Shown: one piece after another, positions 46,951-55,927 of the stretch
Layout of the letters: every line of letters begins with the position of its first letter
How positions within the stretch are numbered: position 1 is the first letter of the stretch
From: Qipengyuania vesicularis
Lineage (GTDB): Bacteria; Pseudomonadota; Alphaproteobacteria; Sphingomonadales; Sphingomonadaceae
DNA length: 64,000 nucleotides
Direction: 5' to 3'
Assembly: GCF_019711415.1 (NCBI RefSeq)
Contig: NZ_JAIGNJ010000001.1
Span: 799,001 to 863,000 of the forward strand
The notes under the pieces: generated by a model
What the model saw: the letters and a program-made list of their open reading frames with translations, nothing else
Told to the model about the DNA's origin: nothing
Database searches by the model: none
Translations under genes and position numbers: made by a program

Positions 46951-47408
46951 TCAGTAGGATGTTCAACTTCGCCCGCATGCGTCGGGACGAGAATGGCTCG
47001 GTCGTAGTCGAGACCGCTATCGTCCTCCCCGTGCTCATCATGATGATGCTCGGCGGGTTCGAGGCAAGCCGTATCGTCTCGCGAGAGAACGAGCTGCAGA
47101 TCGCCATCGCCGAAGCGGCAGCAATTGTGCTCGCCGCGATTCCGGAAGATCAGGCCGATCTCGACGCCGTCGAACTGATCATCGAATCCTCGACCGGTCT
47201 GCCGGCCGGCAAGGTTCGTCTGCAGAAGCGCTATCGCTGTAATGCCGACGCAACCTTGACCCTCGACATCACCACCTGTCCGACAGGTGCGGTTATCTCC
47301 GAATTCATCCACCTCAACGTGTGGGACAGCTACACGCCGCTGTGGACCAAGTTCGGGATCGGCAAGACGGTCGACTATGACATTCGCCGGAGGATCCAGA
47401 TCTCATGA
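46947..47408 (+). CDS. TadE-like pseudopilin (first copy)
   Basis: The 153-residue protein has the TadE signature ENGSVVVETAIVLPVLIMMMLGGFEASR: a Gly-Ser cut site followed by a Glu in the hydrophobic helix. The rest is a small extracellular domain with two Cys (YRCNAD and TTCPTG) that could form a disulfide. TadE proteins are minor pseudopilins processed by the prepilin peptidase TadV. Overlaps of 4 bases on both sides make a three-gene operon. No tadA, tadB, tadC or tadV is present nearby. Confidence 0.8.
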   Translation: MISRMFNFARMRRDENGSVVVETAIVLPVLIMMMLGGFEASRIVSRENELQIAIAEAAAIVLAAIPEDQADLDAVELIIESSTGLPAGKVRLQKRYRCNADATLTLDITTCPTGAVISEFIHLNVWDSYTPLWTKFGIGKTVDYDIRRRIQIS

Positions 47409-47839
47409 GCAGGAATCTCCTCACGCGCCTTGCAGAAGACAAGCGCGGTTCGGCACTGGTCGAATTCGCCCTTCTCGCTCCGATCGTGTTCGGGCTGTTC
47501 TTCGGGATCATCCAGCTCGGCCTGAGCATGCAGTCGCAGAATTCGCTGCGCGGCATCGCCTCGGATACGGCGCGCTGGGCGGTAGTCGAATACATGAAAC
47601 AGAACGAGGTCGACGACGACGCCATCAGGACCAAGGCTCTCTCGATCGCGACTAGCGCACCCTACTCGCTGAACAACACGGTCGCAGTGACGATCACACC
47701 GGTCGCCACGCCGCGTGTGCACGGCACATTCGAGAAGAATATCCGGATCGACTATACGCCGCCGAACGTGCTGCCGTTCTTCAATTTCACAAGCCAGCAG
47801 CAGTCGTTCGAACGCCCCATCTTTCTCCTCGACGAGTAA
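47405..47839 (+). CDS. TadE-like pseudopilin (second copy)
   Basis: The 144-residue protein begins MSRNLLTRLAEDKRGSALVE, then FALLAPIVFGLFFGIIQLGL, the TadE N-terminal helix with the conserved Glu. It differs from the previous gene in its C-terminal domain (no Cys pair; ends RPIFLLDE). It is the last gene of the cluster and is followed by a terminator hairpin at 47863. Confidence 0.82.
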   Translation: MSRNLLTRLAEDKRGSALVEFALLAPIVFGLFFGIIQLGLSMQSQNSLRGIASDTARWAVVEYMKQNEVDDDAIRTKALSIATSAPYSLNNTVAVTITPVATPRVHGTFEKNIRIDYTPPNVLPFFNFTSQQQSFERPIFLLDE

Positions 47840-47862
47840 GATAGAGCTATCCAGACCAATTA

Positions 47863-47895
47863 TGCCGCGCGAGGTTCGCCCCGCGCGGCATTTTC
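47863..47895 (+). terminator. rho-independent terminator after the Tad-like genes
   Basis: A 9-bp perfect stem (TGCCGCGCG at 47863-47871, CGCGCGGCA at 47882-47890) with a 10-base loop is followed by TTTTC. It lies between the convergent Tad cluster and pdhB. Confidence 0.8.
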
Positions 47896-47906
47896 ATGTC
47901 CAGCGA

Positions 47907-49289
47907 TCAGTCGCGGTAGCAGACCTTCTTCGCCGCCCTCACGATCTTCGGCGTATCGATCAGCGCCAGCTTCTCGAGGTTGGCGGCATAAGGCAGCGGT
48001 ACGTCCTCGTCGCACACGCGGGTAACCGGTGCGTCGAGATGGTCGAAGCCTTCTTCCATGCAGATCGCGACGATTTCGGATGCGATCGAGCAGGTCGGCC
48101 AGCCTTCTTCGGCGATGACCAGGCGGTTGGTCTTCTTGAGGCTCTCGAGCACGGTTTCCTTGTCGAGCGGACGTAGCGTGCGCAGGTCGATGACTTCGGC
48201 ATCGATGCCCTCGCCCGCCAATTCCTCGGCAGCTTCGAGCGCGAGGCCGACAGCAATCGAGTAGGCGACGATGGTGACGTCCGAACCCTCTCGGACGATC
48301 CGCGCCTTGCCGATCGGCAGCACGTGGTCGTCAAGCTCGGGAAGTTCGAAGCTACGGCCGTAGACCAGCTCGTTCTCGAGGAAGACCACCGGGTCCTCGC
48401 AGCGAATGGCTGCCTTCATCAGGCCCTTGCAATCCGACGCGTCATAGGGCGCGATCACGATCAGGCCGGGGACGCTGGCATACCAAGGGCCGTAGTTCTG
48501 GCTGTGCTGTGCACCGACGCGGCTCGCCGCGGCATTCGGCCCGCGGAACACGACTGGGCAGCGCATCTGGCCGCCCGACATGTAGTTGGTCTTGGCGGCC
48601 GAGTTGATGATGTGGTCGATTGCCTGCATGGCGAAGTTGAAAGTCATGAACTCGACAATCGGGCGCAGGCCGCCCATTGCCGCGCCCGTGCCGATGCCGG
48701 CAAAGCCGTATTCGGTAATCGGCGTATCGATGACGCGCTTGGGCCCGAATTCGTCGAGCAGGCCTTGCGTGACCTTGTAGGCGCCCTGGTACTGCGCGAC
48801 TTCCTCGCCCATTACGAAGACGCGTTCGTCGCGCCGCATTTCCTCGGCCATCGCGTCGCGCAGCGCCTCGCGGACGGTGACGGTGGCCATATTGGTGCCG
48901 TGGGGGATTTCCGGGTCTTTGACGCCCGACTTCTTGGCAGGCTTGGCGATTTCCGCTTCGCTGCCCTCGCCCGAGCTTTCGGGACGACCGACATCCTTGC
49001 CCTCGCCCGGCACGTCTTCGACCGGAGCGGCGGCGGAAACATCTTCGCCCTCGCCCGCGAGCATGGCGATGACCGTGCCGACCTTCACATTTTCGGTGCC
49101 TTCCTCGACGAGGATCTTGCCCAGCGTGCCTTCGTCGACGGCTTCGAATTCCATCGTCGCCTTGTCGGTCTCGATTTCGGCGATGATGTCGCCGATCTCG
49201 ATCGTGTCACCTTCCTGCTTGAGCCACTTGGCGAGCGTGCCCTCCTCCATGGTGGGCGACAGCGCGGGCATCTTGAGTTCGATAGCCAT
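47907..49289 (-). CDS. pdhB: pyruvate dehydrogenase E1 beta subunit with N-terminal lipoyl domain
   Basis: The 460-residue protein has a lipoyl domain (1-80, site [11 protein letters not shown]) closely resembling that of PdhC, an acidic/Gly-rich linker (about 85-130), and the transketolase-like E1-beta domain ([39 protein letters not shown]). With PdhA it decarboxylates pyruvate using thiamine diphosphate. The lipoyl extension on E1 beta is typical of alphaproteobacteria. It follows pdhA after 3 bases. Confidence 0.95.
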   Translation of the reverse strand: MAIELKMPALSPTMEEGTLAKWLKQEGDTIEIGDIIAEIETDKATMEFEAVDEGTLGKILVEEGTENVKVGTVIAMLAGEGEDVSAAAPVEDVPGEGKDVGRPESSGEGSEAEIAKPAKKSGVKDPEIPHGTNMATVTVREALRDAMAEEMRRDERVFVMGEEVAQYQGAYKVTQGLLDEFGPKRVIDTPITEYGFAGIGTGAAMGGLRPIVEFMTFNFAMQAIDHIINSAAKTNYMSGGQMRCPVVFRGPNAAASRVGAQHSQNYGPWYASVPGLIVIAPYDASDCKGLMKAAIRCEDPVVFLENELVYGRSFELPELDDHVLPIGKARIVREGSDVTIVAYSIAVGLALEAAEELAGEGIDAEVIDLRTLRPLDKETVLESLKKTNRLVIAEEGWPTCSIASEIVAICMEEGFDHLDAPVTRVCDEDVPLPYAANLEKLALIDTPKIVRAAKKVCYRD

Positions 49290-49292
49290 GGC

Positions 49293-50363
49293 TCAGTACT
49301 CCTCCACCAGCACATCGGTGTAGAGTTCGCTCGGATCCGGTTCGGGGGAGTTCTCGGCAAAATCTGCCGCCTCGCTCACCACCTTGCGGATGTCCTTGTC
49401 GATGGCTTTCAAGTCGTCCTCGCTGCTGCCGTTCTCGATCAGGACCTTCTTCAGCCCTTCGATTGGATCCTTATGTTCCTTCACGTCCTGCACCTCTTCG
49501 CGGGTGCGGTACTTGGCCGGGTCGGACATCGAGTGGCCGCGATAGCGATAGGTTTCGCATTCCATCAGCACGGGGCCCCTGCCCTCGCGCACATGCTTGA
49601 AGGCGATCTCGGCGGCCTGGCGCACTTCGAGCACGTCCATGCCGTTTACCTTCATGCCCGGAATGCGGAATGCGGTGCCGCGGCGGTAAAATTCCGTTTC
49701 TGCCGAAGACCTGCTGACAGCCGTGCCCATGGCATACTGATTGTTTTCGATCACGAAGACGATCGGAAGCTTCCAGAGCGAGGCCATGTTAAAAGTCTCG
49801 TAAACCTGGCCCTGGTTGGCGGCACCGTCACCGAAATAGGCGAGGCACAAGCCCCCATCCTCGTTGTACTGGTGAGCAAGCGCCAGGCCACCACCGAGCG
49901 CGACCTGCGCGCCTACGATGCCGTGGCCGCCGTAGAACTTATGCTCGGTCGAGAACATGTGCATCGACCCGCCCTTGCCCTTAGAGATACCTGCTTCGCG
50001 GCCGGTCAACTCCGCCATGATGACCTTGGGGTCGATACCGTAGGCGAGCATGTGCCCGTGATCGCGGTAGCCAGTGATCACGCTGTCGAGCTTCTCGGTA
50101 AGCGCCGACTGCAGGCCGACAGCGACTGCTTCCTGGCCAATATAGAGGTGGCAGAAGCCGCCGATGAGACCGAGGCCGTAGAGCTGGCCCGCACGTTCCT
50201 CGAAACGGCGAATGAGCAGCATCTGCTCGTAGAACTGCTGCATCTGTTCGGTAGATGCGTCGTAGCGCTTGTTCTTCTCGAATTCTTCCTGGAGCGAGCG
50301 CAGCTCGAAATCGAGATTTTCGGCGGGGCTACGCGGAGCTTTCTTGTTCGGGGCCTTGGCCAA
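49293..50363 (-). CDS. pdhA: pyruvate dehydrogenase E1 alpha subunit
   Basis: The 356-residue protein binds thiamine diphosphate: GDGAANQGQVYETFNMAS is the ThDP motif (GDG-xx-N), and the phosphorylation-loop region reads YRYRGHSMSDP. The start is ATG at 50363 (MAKAPNKKAPR), with a basic N-terminus. It forms the heterotetramer with PdhB encoded 3 bases downstream. The ftsB gene lies 134 bases upstream on the same strand, a common alphaproteobacterial arrangement. Confidence 0.95.
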   Translation of the reverse strand: MAKAPNKKAPRSPAENLDFELRSLQEEFEKNKRYDASTEQMQQFYEQMLLIRRFEERAGQLYGLGLIGGFCHLYIGQEAVAVGLQSALTEKLDSVITGYRDHGHMLAYGIDPKVIMAELTGREAGISKGKGGSMHMFSTEHKFYGGHGIVGAQVALGGGLALAHQYNEDGGLCLAYFGDGAANQGQVYETFNMASLWKLPIVFVIENNQYAMGTAVSRSSAETEFYRRGTAFRIPGMKVNGMDVLEVRQAAEIAFKHVREGRGPVLMECETYRYRGHSMSDPAKYRTREEVQDVKEHKDPIEGLKKVLIENGSSEDDLKAIDKDIRKVVSEAADFAENSPEPDPSELYTDVLVEEY

Positions 50364-50497
50364 GTTCGCTATCCCTTTCCTGTCGGGGAATTCTCTCTGC
50401 CCGCGCCTATAGGCACAGCGTCATGCGCAGCGCAACGGGGCGCGGGCCCTGCATACGAAAACCTTACGGAAATGAGGGGTTCCGCCCGAGGGCGAGA

Positions 50498-50812
50498 TCA
50501 ATCGTCGAGCTTGATGACGACTTCGTCAGGATGGACGACATTCAGCTGGCTGCGCAGCAATTCGCCCACCATGTCCGGATCGGCTTTGTCCGGATCGAGC
50601 AGTTCGACCTTATTGGCGAGAGCGGTGCGTTCTTTCTGAACCACCTCAAGCTGGGCTTTGCGCTGGTCGAGCAGGCGCAGGTTCTCGCTCCACGAAAGAA
50701 GGCCGGAGGGACCGGCAATCGCGAGGCCGCCGAGCACGAGCAGCACCACGAGTGCCGCGTTTTGCGACACCTTCTGACGTCCGATCAGTGAATGTTTGTG
50801 CGCCCTCCGCAT
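50498..50812 (-). CDS. ftsB: septum formation initiator, FtsB/DivIC family
   Basis: The 104-residue single-pass protein has a transmembrane helix (about 18-36, [16 protein letters not shown]) followed by a periplasmic coiled coil ([20 protein letters not shown]) and a short C-terminal segment. FtsB bridges FtsQ and FtsL in the divisome. The start is uncertain: ATG at 50812 or GTG at 50818. It is divergent from hppD. Confidence 0.82.
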   Translation of the reverse strand: MRRAHKHSLIGRQKVSQNAALVVLLVLGGLAIAGPSGLLSWSENLRLLDQRKAQLEVVQKERTALANKVELLDPDKADPDMVGELLRSQLNVVHPDEVVIKLDD

Positions 50813-50935
50813 GGACACACAGAATCACAGTTAACGCGGCTGCGCAAGGGCAAATCGCCGCTACGGAACGCCATGCGTGCGAAATTCCGGGTGGGATGGA
50901 ATACGGAACACCTCGCTGCCCTTCCCGTTCGAATC

Positions 50936-50978
50936 TTGACACCCCGCGGCGTCAGGCGTATTTGGTTTCTATTGAAAC
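50936..50978 (+). promoter_or_regulatory. candidate hppD promoter with overlapping dyad
   Basis: A perfect TTGACA lies at 50936-50941, followed after 17 bases by TATTTG (50959-50964), a weak -10. A dyad GTTTC-TATT-GAAAC occupies 50965-50978, over the expected transcription start. This is a plausible repressor operator for tyrosine-catabolism control, read from sequence only. Confidence 0.45.
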
Positions 50979-51001
50979 TATCTAACGAACAGAGGACCTC
51001 C

Positions 51002-52108
51002 ATGCCCGATCTCTTCGAAAATCCCATCGGCCTCGACGGCTTCGAATTCGTCGAATTCTGCGCGCCTACCAAGGGCGTGATCGAGCCGGTTTTCGAAGCC
51101 ATGGGCTTCACCAAGGTCGCCTCGCATCGTTCGAAGGACGTCGACCTCTGGCGCCAGGGCGGAATCAACCTGATCCTCAACTATGAGCCCCGCAGCGCCG
51201 CCTGGTACTTCGCGCGTGAGCACGGCCCCTCGGCCTGCGGAATGGGCTTCCGCGTGCGCGATGCGAAGAAGGCCTATGACGAACTGCTCGAACGCGGTGC
51301 GGAACCCGTAGTCGTCGACACCGGCCCGATGGAACTGCGCATTCCCGCAATCCGCGGCATTGGCGGTGCGATCGTCTATTTGATCGATCGCTATGTCGAC
51401 CAGGGCGAAGACGGCCTGTCGATCTACGACATCGATTTCGAGTATCTGGACGGGGTCGAGAAATTCCCCGTCGGTGCCGGTTTCAACGTGATCGATCACC
51501 TGACGCACAACGTCTACAACGGGCGCATGAAGTACTGGGCCGACTATTACGAGACGCTCTTCAACTTCCGAGAAATCCGCTTTTTCGACATCAAGGGCGA
51601 GTACACCGGCCTTACCTCGAAGGCGCTCACCGCGCCGGACGGGAAGATCCGCATTCCGCTCAACGAGGAAGGTGAAGGCGGCAAGGGCCAGATCGAGGAG
51701 TTCCTGAAGGAGTTCAACGGCGAGGGTATCCAGCACATCGCGCTGATCTGCGACGATCTCGTCAAGTGCTGGGACAACCTCAGGGATCTCGGCGTACCCT
51801 TCATGACTGCGCCGCCCGAAACCTATTACGAGATGCTCGACGAGCGCCTCCCGGGTCACGGCGAACCGGTCGACCAGCTCAAGATGCGCGGCATCCTGCT
51901 CGATGGCACGACCGAAGGCGGCCAGCCCCGCCTGCTGCTCCAGATCTTCGCCGAGGCGCAGGTCGGACCGGTGTTCTTCGAATTCATCCAGCGCAAGGGT
52001 GACGAAGGCTTCGGCGAGGGCAATTTCAAAGCGCTGTTCGAAAGCATGGAACGCGACCAGATCAAGCGCGGCGTGCTCGAAGTGAACCAGACGGAGCCTG
52101 CCGAGTGA
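51002..52108 (+). CDS. hppD: 4-hydroxyphenylpyruvate dioxygenase
   Basis: The 368-residue Fe(II) enzyme converts 4-hydroxyphenylpyruvate to homogentisate in tyrosine degradation. Iron ligands are visible: His166 (NVIDHLTHN), His245 (GIQHIAL) and Glu327 ([10 protein letters not shown]). Two VOC-type barrels make up the chain. The start is ATG at 51002 ([19 protein letters not shown]); the frame is open upstream to 50792, but without similarity and over ftsB. The next gene overlaps by 4 bases. Homogentisate may also feed melanin-like pigment or tocopherol-type compounds. Confidence 0.95.
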   Translation: MPDLFENPIGLDGFEFVEFCAPTKGVIEPVFEAMGFTKVASHRSKDVDLWRQGGINLILNYEPRSAAWYFAREHGPSACGMGFRVRDAKKAYDELLERGAEPVVVDTGPMELRIPAIRGIGGAIVYLIDRYVDQGEDGLSIYDIDFEYLDGVEKFPVGAGFNVIDHLTHNVYNGRMKYWADYYETLFNFREIRFFDIKGEYTGLTSKALTAPDGKIRIPLNEEGEGGKGQIEEFLKEFNGEGIQHIALICDDLVKCWDNLRDLGVPFMTAPPETYYEMLDERLPGHGEPVDQLKMRGILLDGTTEGGQPRLLLQIFAEAQVGPVFFEFIQRKGDEGFGEGNFKALFESMERDQIKRGVLEVNQTEPAE

Positions 52109-52677
52109 GCGATACTGCCGCACATCCCGTAAAGCTCGGCGGCGTCCACCACGCCGCCTATCGCTGCAAGGACGCAAAAGAGACCGTCGAATGGTACGGC
52201 AAGGTGCTGGGCATGGATTACACCACTGCCTTCGCCGAAGACCATGTGCCCTCCACCGGCGCCTACGATCCCTACATGCACGTGTTCCTCGATGCGGGTA
52301 ACGGCAACATCCTCGCCTTCTTCGAACTGCCCAACCAAAAGGACATGGGCCGCGACGAGAACACGCCCGCCTGGGTCCAGCACCTCGCGTTCCGCGTGGC
52401 TAGCGAAGAAGAACTTCTCGACGCCAAGGAGCACATCGAAGGCCTCGGCATCGATGTGCTCGGCCCGACGCACCACGGTATCTTCAAGTCGATCTACTTC
52501 TTCGATCCGAACGGCCACCGCGTTGAACTGGCAGCCGATATCGGGACGGAAGAGCAGTACGCTGAACTGAAACGCGTGGCTCCGCTCATGCTCGACGAAT
52601 GGAGCGAGACCAAGAAGGCTCCTCGTCATGCCGACTGGCTGCACGAGATCGCGCGCAAAGAGCATGGAAACGCCTGA
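52105..52677 (+). CDS. VOC family (glyoxalase-fold) protein
   Basis: The 190-residue single VOC domain begins with [26 protein letters not shown] (metal-ligand His), then [21 protein letters not shown] and a terminal [13 protein letters not shown] with the conserved Glu. This is the layout of dioxygenases and glyoxalase-like enzymes with one Fe/Mn site. Its GTG start overlaps the hppD stop, so a role in aromatic amino-acid catabolism is likely; the substrate is unknown. Confidence 0.82.
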   Translation: MSDTAAHPVKLGGVHHAAYRCKDAKETVEWYGKVLGMDYTTAFAEDHVPSTGAYDPYMHVFLDAGNGNILAFFELPNQKDMGRDENTPAWVQHLAFRVASEEELLDAKEHIEGLGIDVLGPTHHGIFKSIYFFDPNGHRVELAADIGTEEQYAELKRVAPLMLDEWSETKKAPRHADWLHEIARKEHGNA

Positions 52678-52768
52678 GAAACAGGCCTAACGGCTCCGAA
52701 ACCCTAGTTTTTGGCCATTTTAGGAACCCGTTGCGGTGCACAACGTTGCCCCGCAAAGGGAGTCTGAC

Positions 52769-53647
52769 TTGGACTATATTGCTACGCTACGCACACAGTT
52801 GCAGGAAATGGGCGAAGGCTTCATCGAAAGCCTTCCCAGCCTTGCGATTGCTTTCTTCATCGTCCTGATCACCTGGATCGTCGCGCGCTTCGCGGTCAAG
52901 ATCTCGGACATGATCGTCGGGCGGACCGAAATCCGTGCGAGCCTGAAGACCCTTGTCGACACCGCAGTAAGGCTCTCAATCTGGGTGATCGGCCTGTTCA
53001 TTGCCGCCGTGGTGGTAATGCCCGACCTCACGCCTGCCAGCCTGCTTGCCGGCCTTGGGATCGGCGCAGTGGCGATCGGCTTTGCCTTCCAGGACATCTT
53101 CGAGAATTTCTTCGCCGGCATCCTCATCATGCTGCGCGAGAAGATGCGCATCGGCGATATCATCGAATGCGAAGGCATCACGGGCAAGGTCGAACACATC
53201 ACCCTGCGCGAAACACACGTGCGCAAGCTGTCGGGCGAACTGACCGTCGTGCCCAATTCGGTGCTGTTCAAGAACCCGGTGGAGATCCTCACCGATGTCG
53301 ATCAGCGCCGTCACGACGTAGTGATCGGCGTCTCTTACGATACCAATCTAGACCACGCCTCGAAGGTAATCCGCCGCGCTGTCGAGGGCGTCGATGATGT
53401 TCTGGCCAGCAAGGGCATCGATATTTTCGCCCAGGAATTCAATTCGAGCTCGGTCGATTTCCTCGTGCGCTGGTGGTCGGGTTCGACGCCGCGCGCTGGC
53501 TGGGAAAGCAAGGACAAGGTGATCCGTGCGATCAAGTCCGCGCTCGACGAAGCCGGGATCGAGATTCCCTTCCCCTATGTCACCCATACCTTCAAGGAAA
53601 CCGTGCCGGTCAGCAGGCTTGGTGACACAAGCAAGCCGACGCCCTAA
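52769..53647 (+). CDS. small-conductance mechanosensitive channel (MscS family)
   Basis: The 292-residue protein has three transmembrane helices (about 20-43, 58-90 and 94-115), the third being the glycine/alanine-rich pore helix ASLLAGLGIGAVAIGFAFQDIFENFFAGI. The MscS beta domain follows (IGDIIECEGITGKVEHITLRET, VVPNSVLFKNPV), then the alpha-beta C-terminal domain. It releases solutes upon hypo-osmotic shock. The start is probably TTG at 52769, with GGGAG at the right distance; GTG at 52736 would add 11 residues. Confidence 0.9.
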   Translation: MDYIATLRTQLQEMGEGFIESLPSLAIAFFIVLITWIVARFAVKISDMIVGRTEIRASLKTLVDTAVRLSIWVIGLFIAAVVVMPDLTPASLLAGLGIGAVAIGFAFQDIFENFFAGILIMLREKMRIGDIIECEGITGKVEHITLRETHVRKLSGELTVVPNSVLFKNPVEILTDVDQRRHDVVIGVSYDTNLDHASKVIRRAVEGVDDVLASKGIDIFAQEFNSSSVDFLVRWWSGSTPRAGWESKDKVIRAIKSALDEAGIEIPFPYVTHTFKETVPVSRLGDTSKPTP

Positions 53648-53722
53648 GGGTTGCAAAGAGAAACGGGAATCGCACTCGGGTTTAAGCCCGGTCGGATCCC
53701 GCGCAACCAAGGGGAGATCGGC

Positions 53723-54637
53723 ATGCAAATCCTTCAGACACCGGCGGACCGCTTCACCAATATTCCGGACTATCCATTCGCCGAGAACTGGTTCGAGGTC
53801 GACCTTGGCGATGGCTACAAGGCGCGACAGCACTATGTCGACGAGGGCGACAAGGACGCCCCGCCCGTGCTCCTGTTCCATGGCGAACCCAGCTGGTCGT
53901 TCCTCTACCGCAAGATGATCCCGATCCTTGCCGATGCCGGCTTCCGGGTGCTTGCCCCTGATCTCATAGGTTTCGGCAAGAGCGACAAACCGGACGACAT
54001 CGAATTCTTCACCTACGCGCGCCATGTCGACTGGCTGAAACAATGGCGCAGTGCAATCGAGCCGCGGCCTGCTGCCTTGTTCTGCCAGGACTGGGGAGGC
54101 CTGCTCGGCCTACGCATGGTCGCGCATGATCCGGATCTTTTCACCTGCGTGGTGGCCAGCAACACTTTCCTGCCGGCAGGGGGCACTCCCTCCCCGGCAT
54201 TCCTCGCATGGCGGCAATTCGCGAAGACTTCGCCCGAATTCCAGATCGGGCCTTTGCTGGATCGCGCCACGCAGACGCCGCTCAGCGAAGCCGAAATCGC
54301 GGCCTATGATGCTCCCTTCCCTGACGAGCCTTCCAAGGCAGCCGCCCGGGCCTTCCCTGCCCTCGTCCCTGCCGAAGACGGCATGGACGGCGTCGAGGAC
54401 AACAAGGCCGCCTGGCCCTCGCTCGCGGCATTCGACAAACCCTTCCTTACGCTCTTCGGTGACGAGGATCCGATCACCAAGGGCGCCGAGAAATTCCTGA
54501 TCGAGCGGATCGCGGGCGCCAAGGGTCTCGATCACCGCACGCTCAGCCCCTGCGGGCATTTCTGCCAGGAAGACCAGGCGGAGGCATTGGCGCAGGGCGT
54601 GATCGACATGGCGCGCAAGGCCGGGCACCTCGCGTGA
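53723..54637 (+). CDS. haloalkane dehalogenase (HLD-I, DhlA-like alpha/beta hydrolase)
   Basis: The 304-residue hydrolase matches Xanthobacter DhlA in length and motif order: HGEPSWSFLYRKMIP (oxyanion region), LIGFGKSDKPDD, nucleophile Asp123 followed by Trp124 (CQDWGGLLGLR), a cap region with Trp163, catalytic acid Asp249 (GDEDPITKG) and His279 (CGHFCQED). Trp124 and a cap Trp are the halide-binding pair of HLD-I enzymes. It cleaves carbon-halogen bonds by hydrolysis; the natural substrate is unknown. The start is ATG at 53723 after GGGGAGA. The downstream MFS gene overlaps by 4 bases. Confidence 0.88.
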   Translation: MQILQTPADRFTNIPDYPFAENWFEVDLGDGYKARQHYVDEGDKDAPPVLLFHGEPSWSFLYRKMIPILADAGFRVLAPDLIGFGKSDKPDDIEFFTYARHVDWLKQWRSAIEPRPAALFCQDWGGLLGLRMVAHDPDLFTCVVASNTFLPAGGTPSPAFLAWRQFAKTSPEFQIGPLLDRATQTPLSEAEIAAYDAPFPDEPSKAAARAFPALVPAEDGMDGVEDNKAAWPSLAAFDKPFLTLFGDEDPITKGAEKFLIERIAGAKGLDHRTLSPCGHFCQEDQAEALAQGVIDMARKAGHLA

Positions 54638-55809
54638 ATGAGACCGCGCGGCTAACGCGTGCACAGGAATATTGGCTCGCCTTCGCCGCCGCAGTGGTGA
54701 CGGCCAATGCCTATTACATCCATCCGATCATCGGCGATGTGGCCGCGCATTTCGGCGTGAGCGAGGCGCGCATCGGCATCGTTCCCGCTCTCAACCAGCT
54801 CGCACTCGCCGTCGGCATCCTGCTCCTGCTCCCCCTTGGCGATCGCTACTCGAACAAGCGACTGACCATTCTCTTCGCAATCGGCCAGACGGTATCGCTG
54901 GCGGTCATGACACTGGCCGGAAACCTTACCGTGTTCACGGCCGGCTCTACCCTGCTCGGCTTCTTCACTATCGCGCCCTATCTCCTGCCAGCCTATGCTT
55001 CGAAGCGTGTCGATCCTGACCGGCTGGGCCAGGTGACAGCCTTGCTAACAGCGGGCGTGATCCTCGGCATCCTTGTCGCGCGCGTCGGCGCGGGCTGGAT
55101 TGCGGAGCACTATGGCTGGCGCCTCGTCTACTGGATCGCGACCGGTTTGATGCTGGCTGTAACGCTCGCCCTGCCGAGCCTGATGCAGAGCGGCGAGAGG
55201 GAGAGTAACGGAGCGCGCTACTGGCCTCTTGTCCTATCCGTGTTTTCCCTCGCGCGACAACATCGTGAGGTTGTCTTGTCGGGCGCGATCCAGGCACTCA
55301 ACTTCGCGCAGTTCATCGCCCTTTGGCTGGCGCTTGCGCTCTACTTGACCGCGCCGCCGCTGGACTACGGAACGGATGTCGTCGGATATCTCGCCGCAAT
55401 CGCCGCCGTCAGCATCCTCTCGACCCCGCGCCTTGGACGCTGGTCCGATACCGTCGGGCCGCGCAAGGCGAGGCTCGTCTTCGCTATCGTACAGCTGCTG
55501 GGAATTTCTCTGTTCTGGCCACTGGGCGGTTCGCTCTGGGGCCTGATCGTGCCGCTGGTGATCGTGAACCTCGTCGGCCCGGGCATCGACGTGACTGGTC
55601 GGATGACCTTCCTCTCGCTCCAGCCCGATCTGCGGACGCGGCTGACGACCGCCTACATCGTCATGATGTTTGTCGGCGGCGGGCTCGGCAGCATTGTCGG
55701 GACGGCGATCTACGATGCGAGTGGCTGGGGCGGCGTTTGCGCCCTGCTGGTCGCGATGTCGGCCACGCTGACTGTGCTGTCATGGATCGGCACAAGACAC
55801 GGCAGGTAA
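54634..55809 (+). CDS. MFS transporter
   Basis: The 391-residue protein has about 12 hydrophobic helices. The inter-helix 2-3 motif LPLGDRYSNKRL and a related motif in the second half (LGRWSDTVGPRKARL) mark the Major Facilitator Superfamily; the fold resembles the drug:H+ antiporter/YnfM group. The start is GTG at 54634, overlapping the dehalogenase stop. Coupling to the dehalogenase suggests export or import of a related compound, but this is inference. Confidence 0.85.
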   Translation: MNETARLTRAQEYWLAFAAAVVTANAYYIHPIIGDVAAHFGVSEARIGIVPALNQLALAVGILLLLPLGDRYSNKRLTILFAIGQTVSLAVMTLAGNLTVFTAGSTLLGFFTIAPYLLPAYASKRVDPDRLGQVTALLTAGVILGILVARVGAGWIAEHYGWRLVYWIATGLMLAVTLALPSLMQSGERESNGARYWPLVLSVFSLARQHREVVLSGAIQALNFAQFIALWLALALYLTAPPLDYGTDVVGYLAAIAAVSILSTPRLGRWSDTVGPRKARLVFAIVQLLGISLFWPLGGSLWGLIVPLVIVNLVGPGIDVTGRMTFLSLQPDLRTRLTTAYIVMMFVGGGLGSIVGTAIYDASGWGGVCALLVAMSATLTVLSWIGTRHGR

Positions 55810-55811
55810 GA

Positions 55812-55888
55812 TGGTGCGCCCGACAGGATTCGAACCTGTGGCCCCCAGATTAGGAATCTGGTGCTCTATCCGACTGAGCTACGGGCGC
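55812..55888 (-). tRNA. tRNA-Arg(CCT)
   Basis: On the minus strand the acceptor stem GCGCCCG pairs with CGGGCGC, followed by A73 and encoded CCA (bases 55814-55812). The anticodon arm is CCAGA-TTCCTAA-TCTGG, anticodon CCT. The T-arm ACAGG-TTCGAAT-CCTGT is intact. It ends 2 bases after the MFS stop (opposite strand) and lies downstream of the DUF1178 gene. Confidence 0.96.
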
Positions 55889-55927
55889 CCCGGTCGCGCT
55901 GTATAGCGGCTTGAGACTGCGTGACAA

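Noticed and set aside
48324-50639. A 771-codon open frame on the plus strand opposite pdhB and pdhA
   Set aside because: It is the antisense of two well-supported genes; the predicted protein is His/Asp/Leu-rich without motifs, as is usual for antisense frames in high-G+C DNA.
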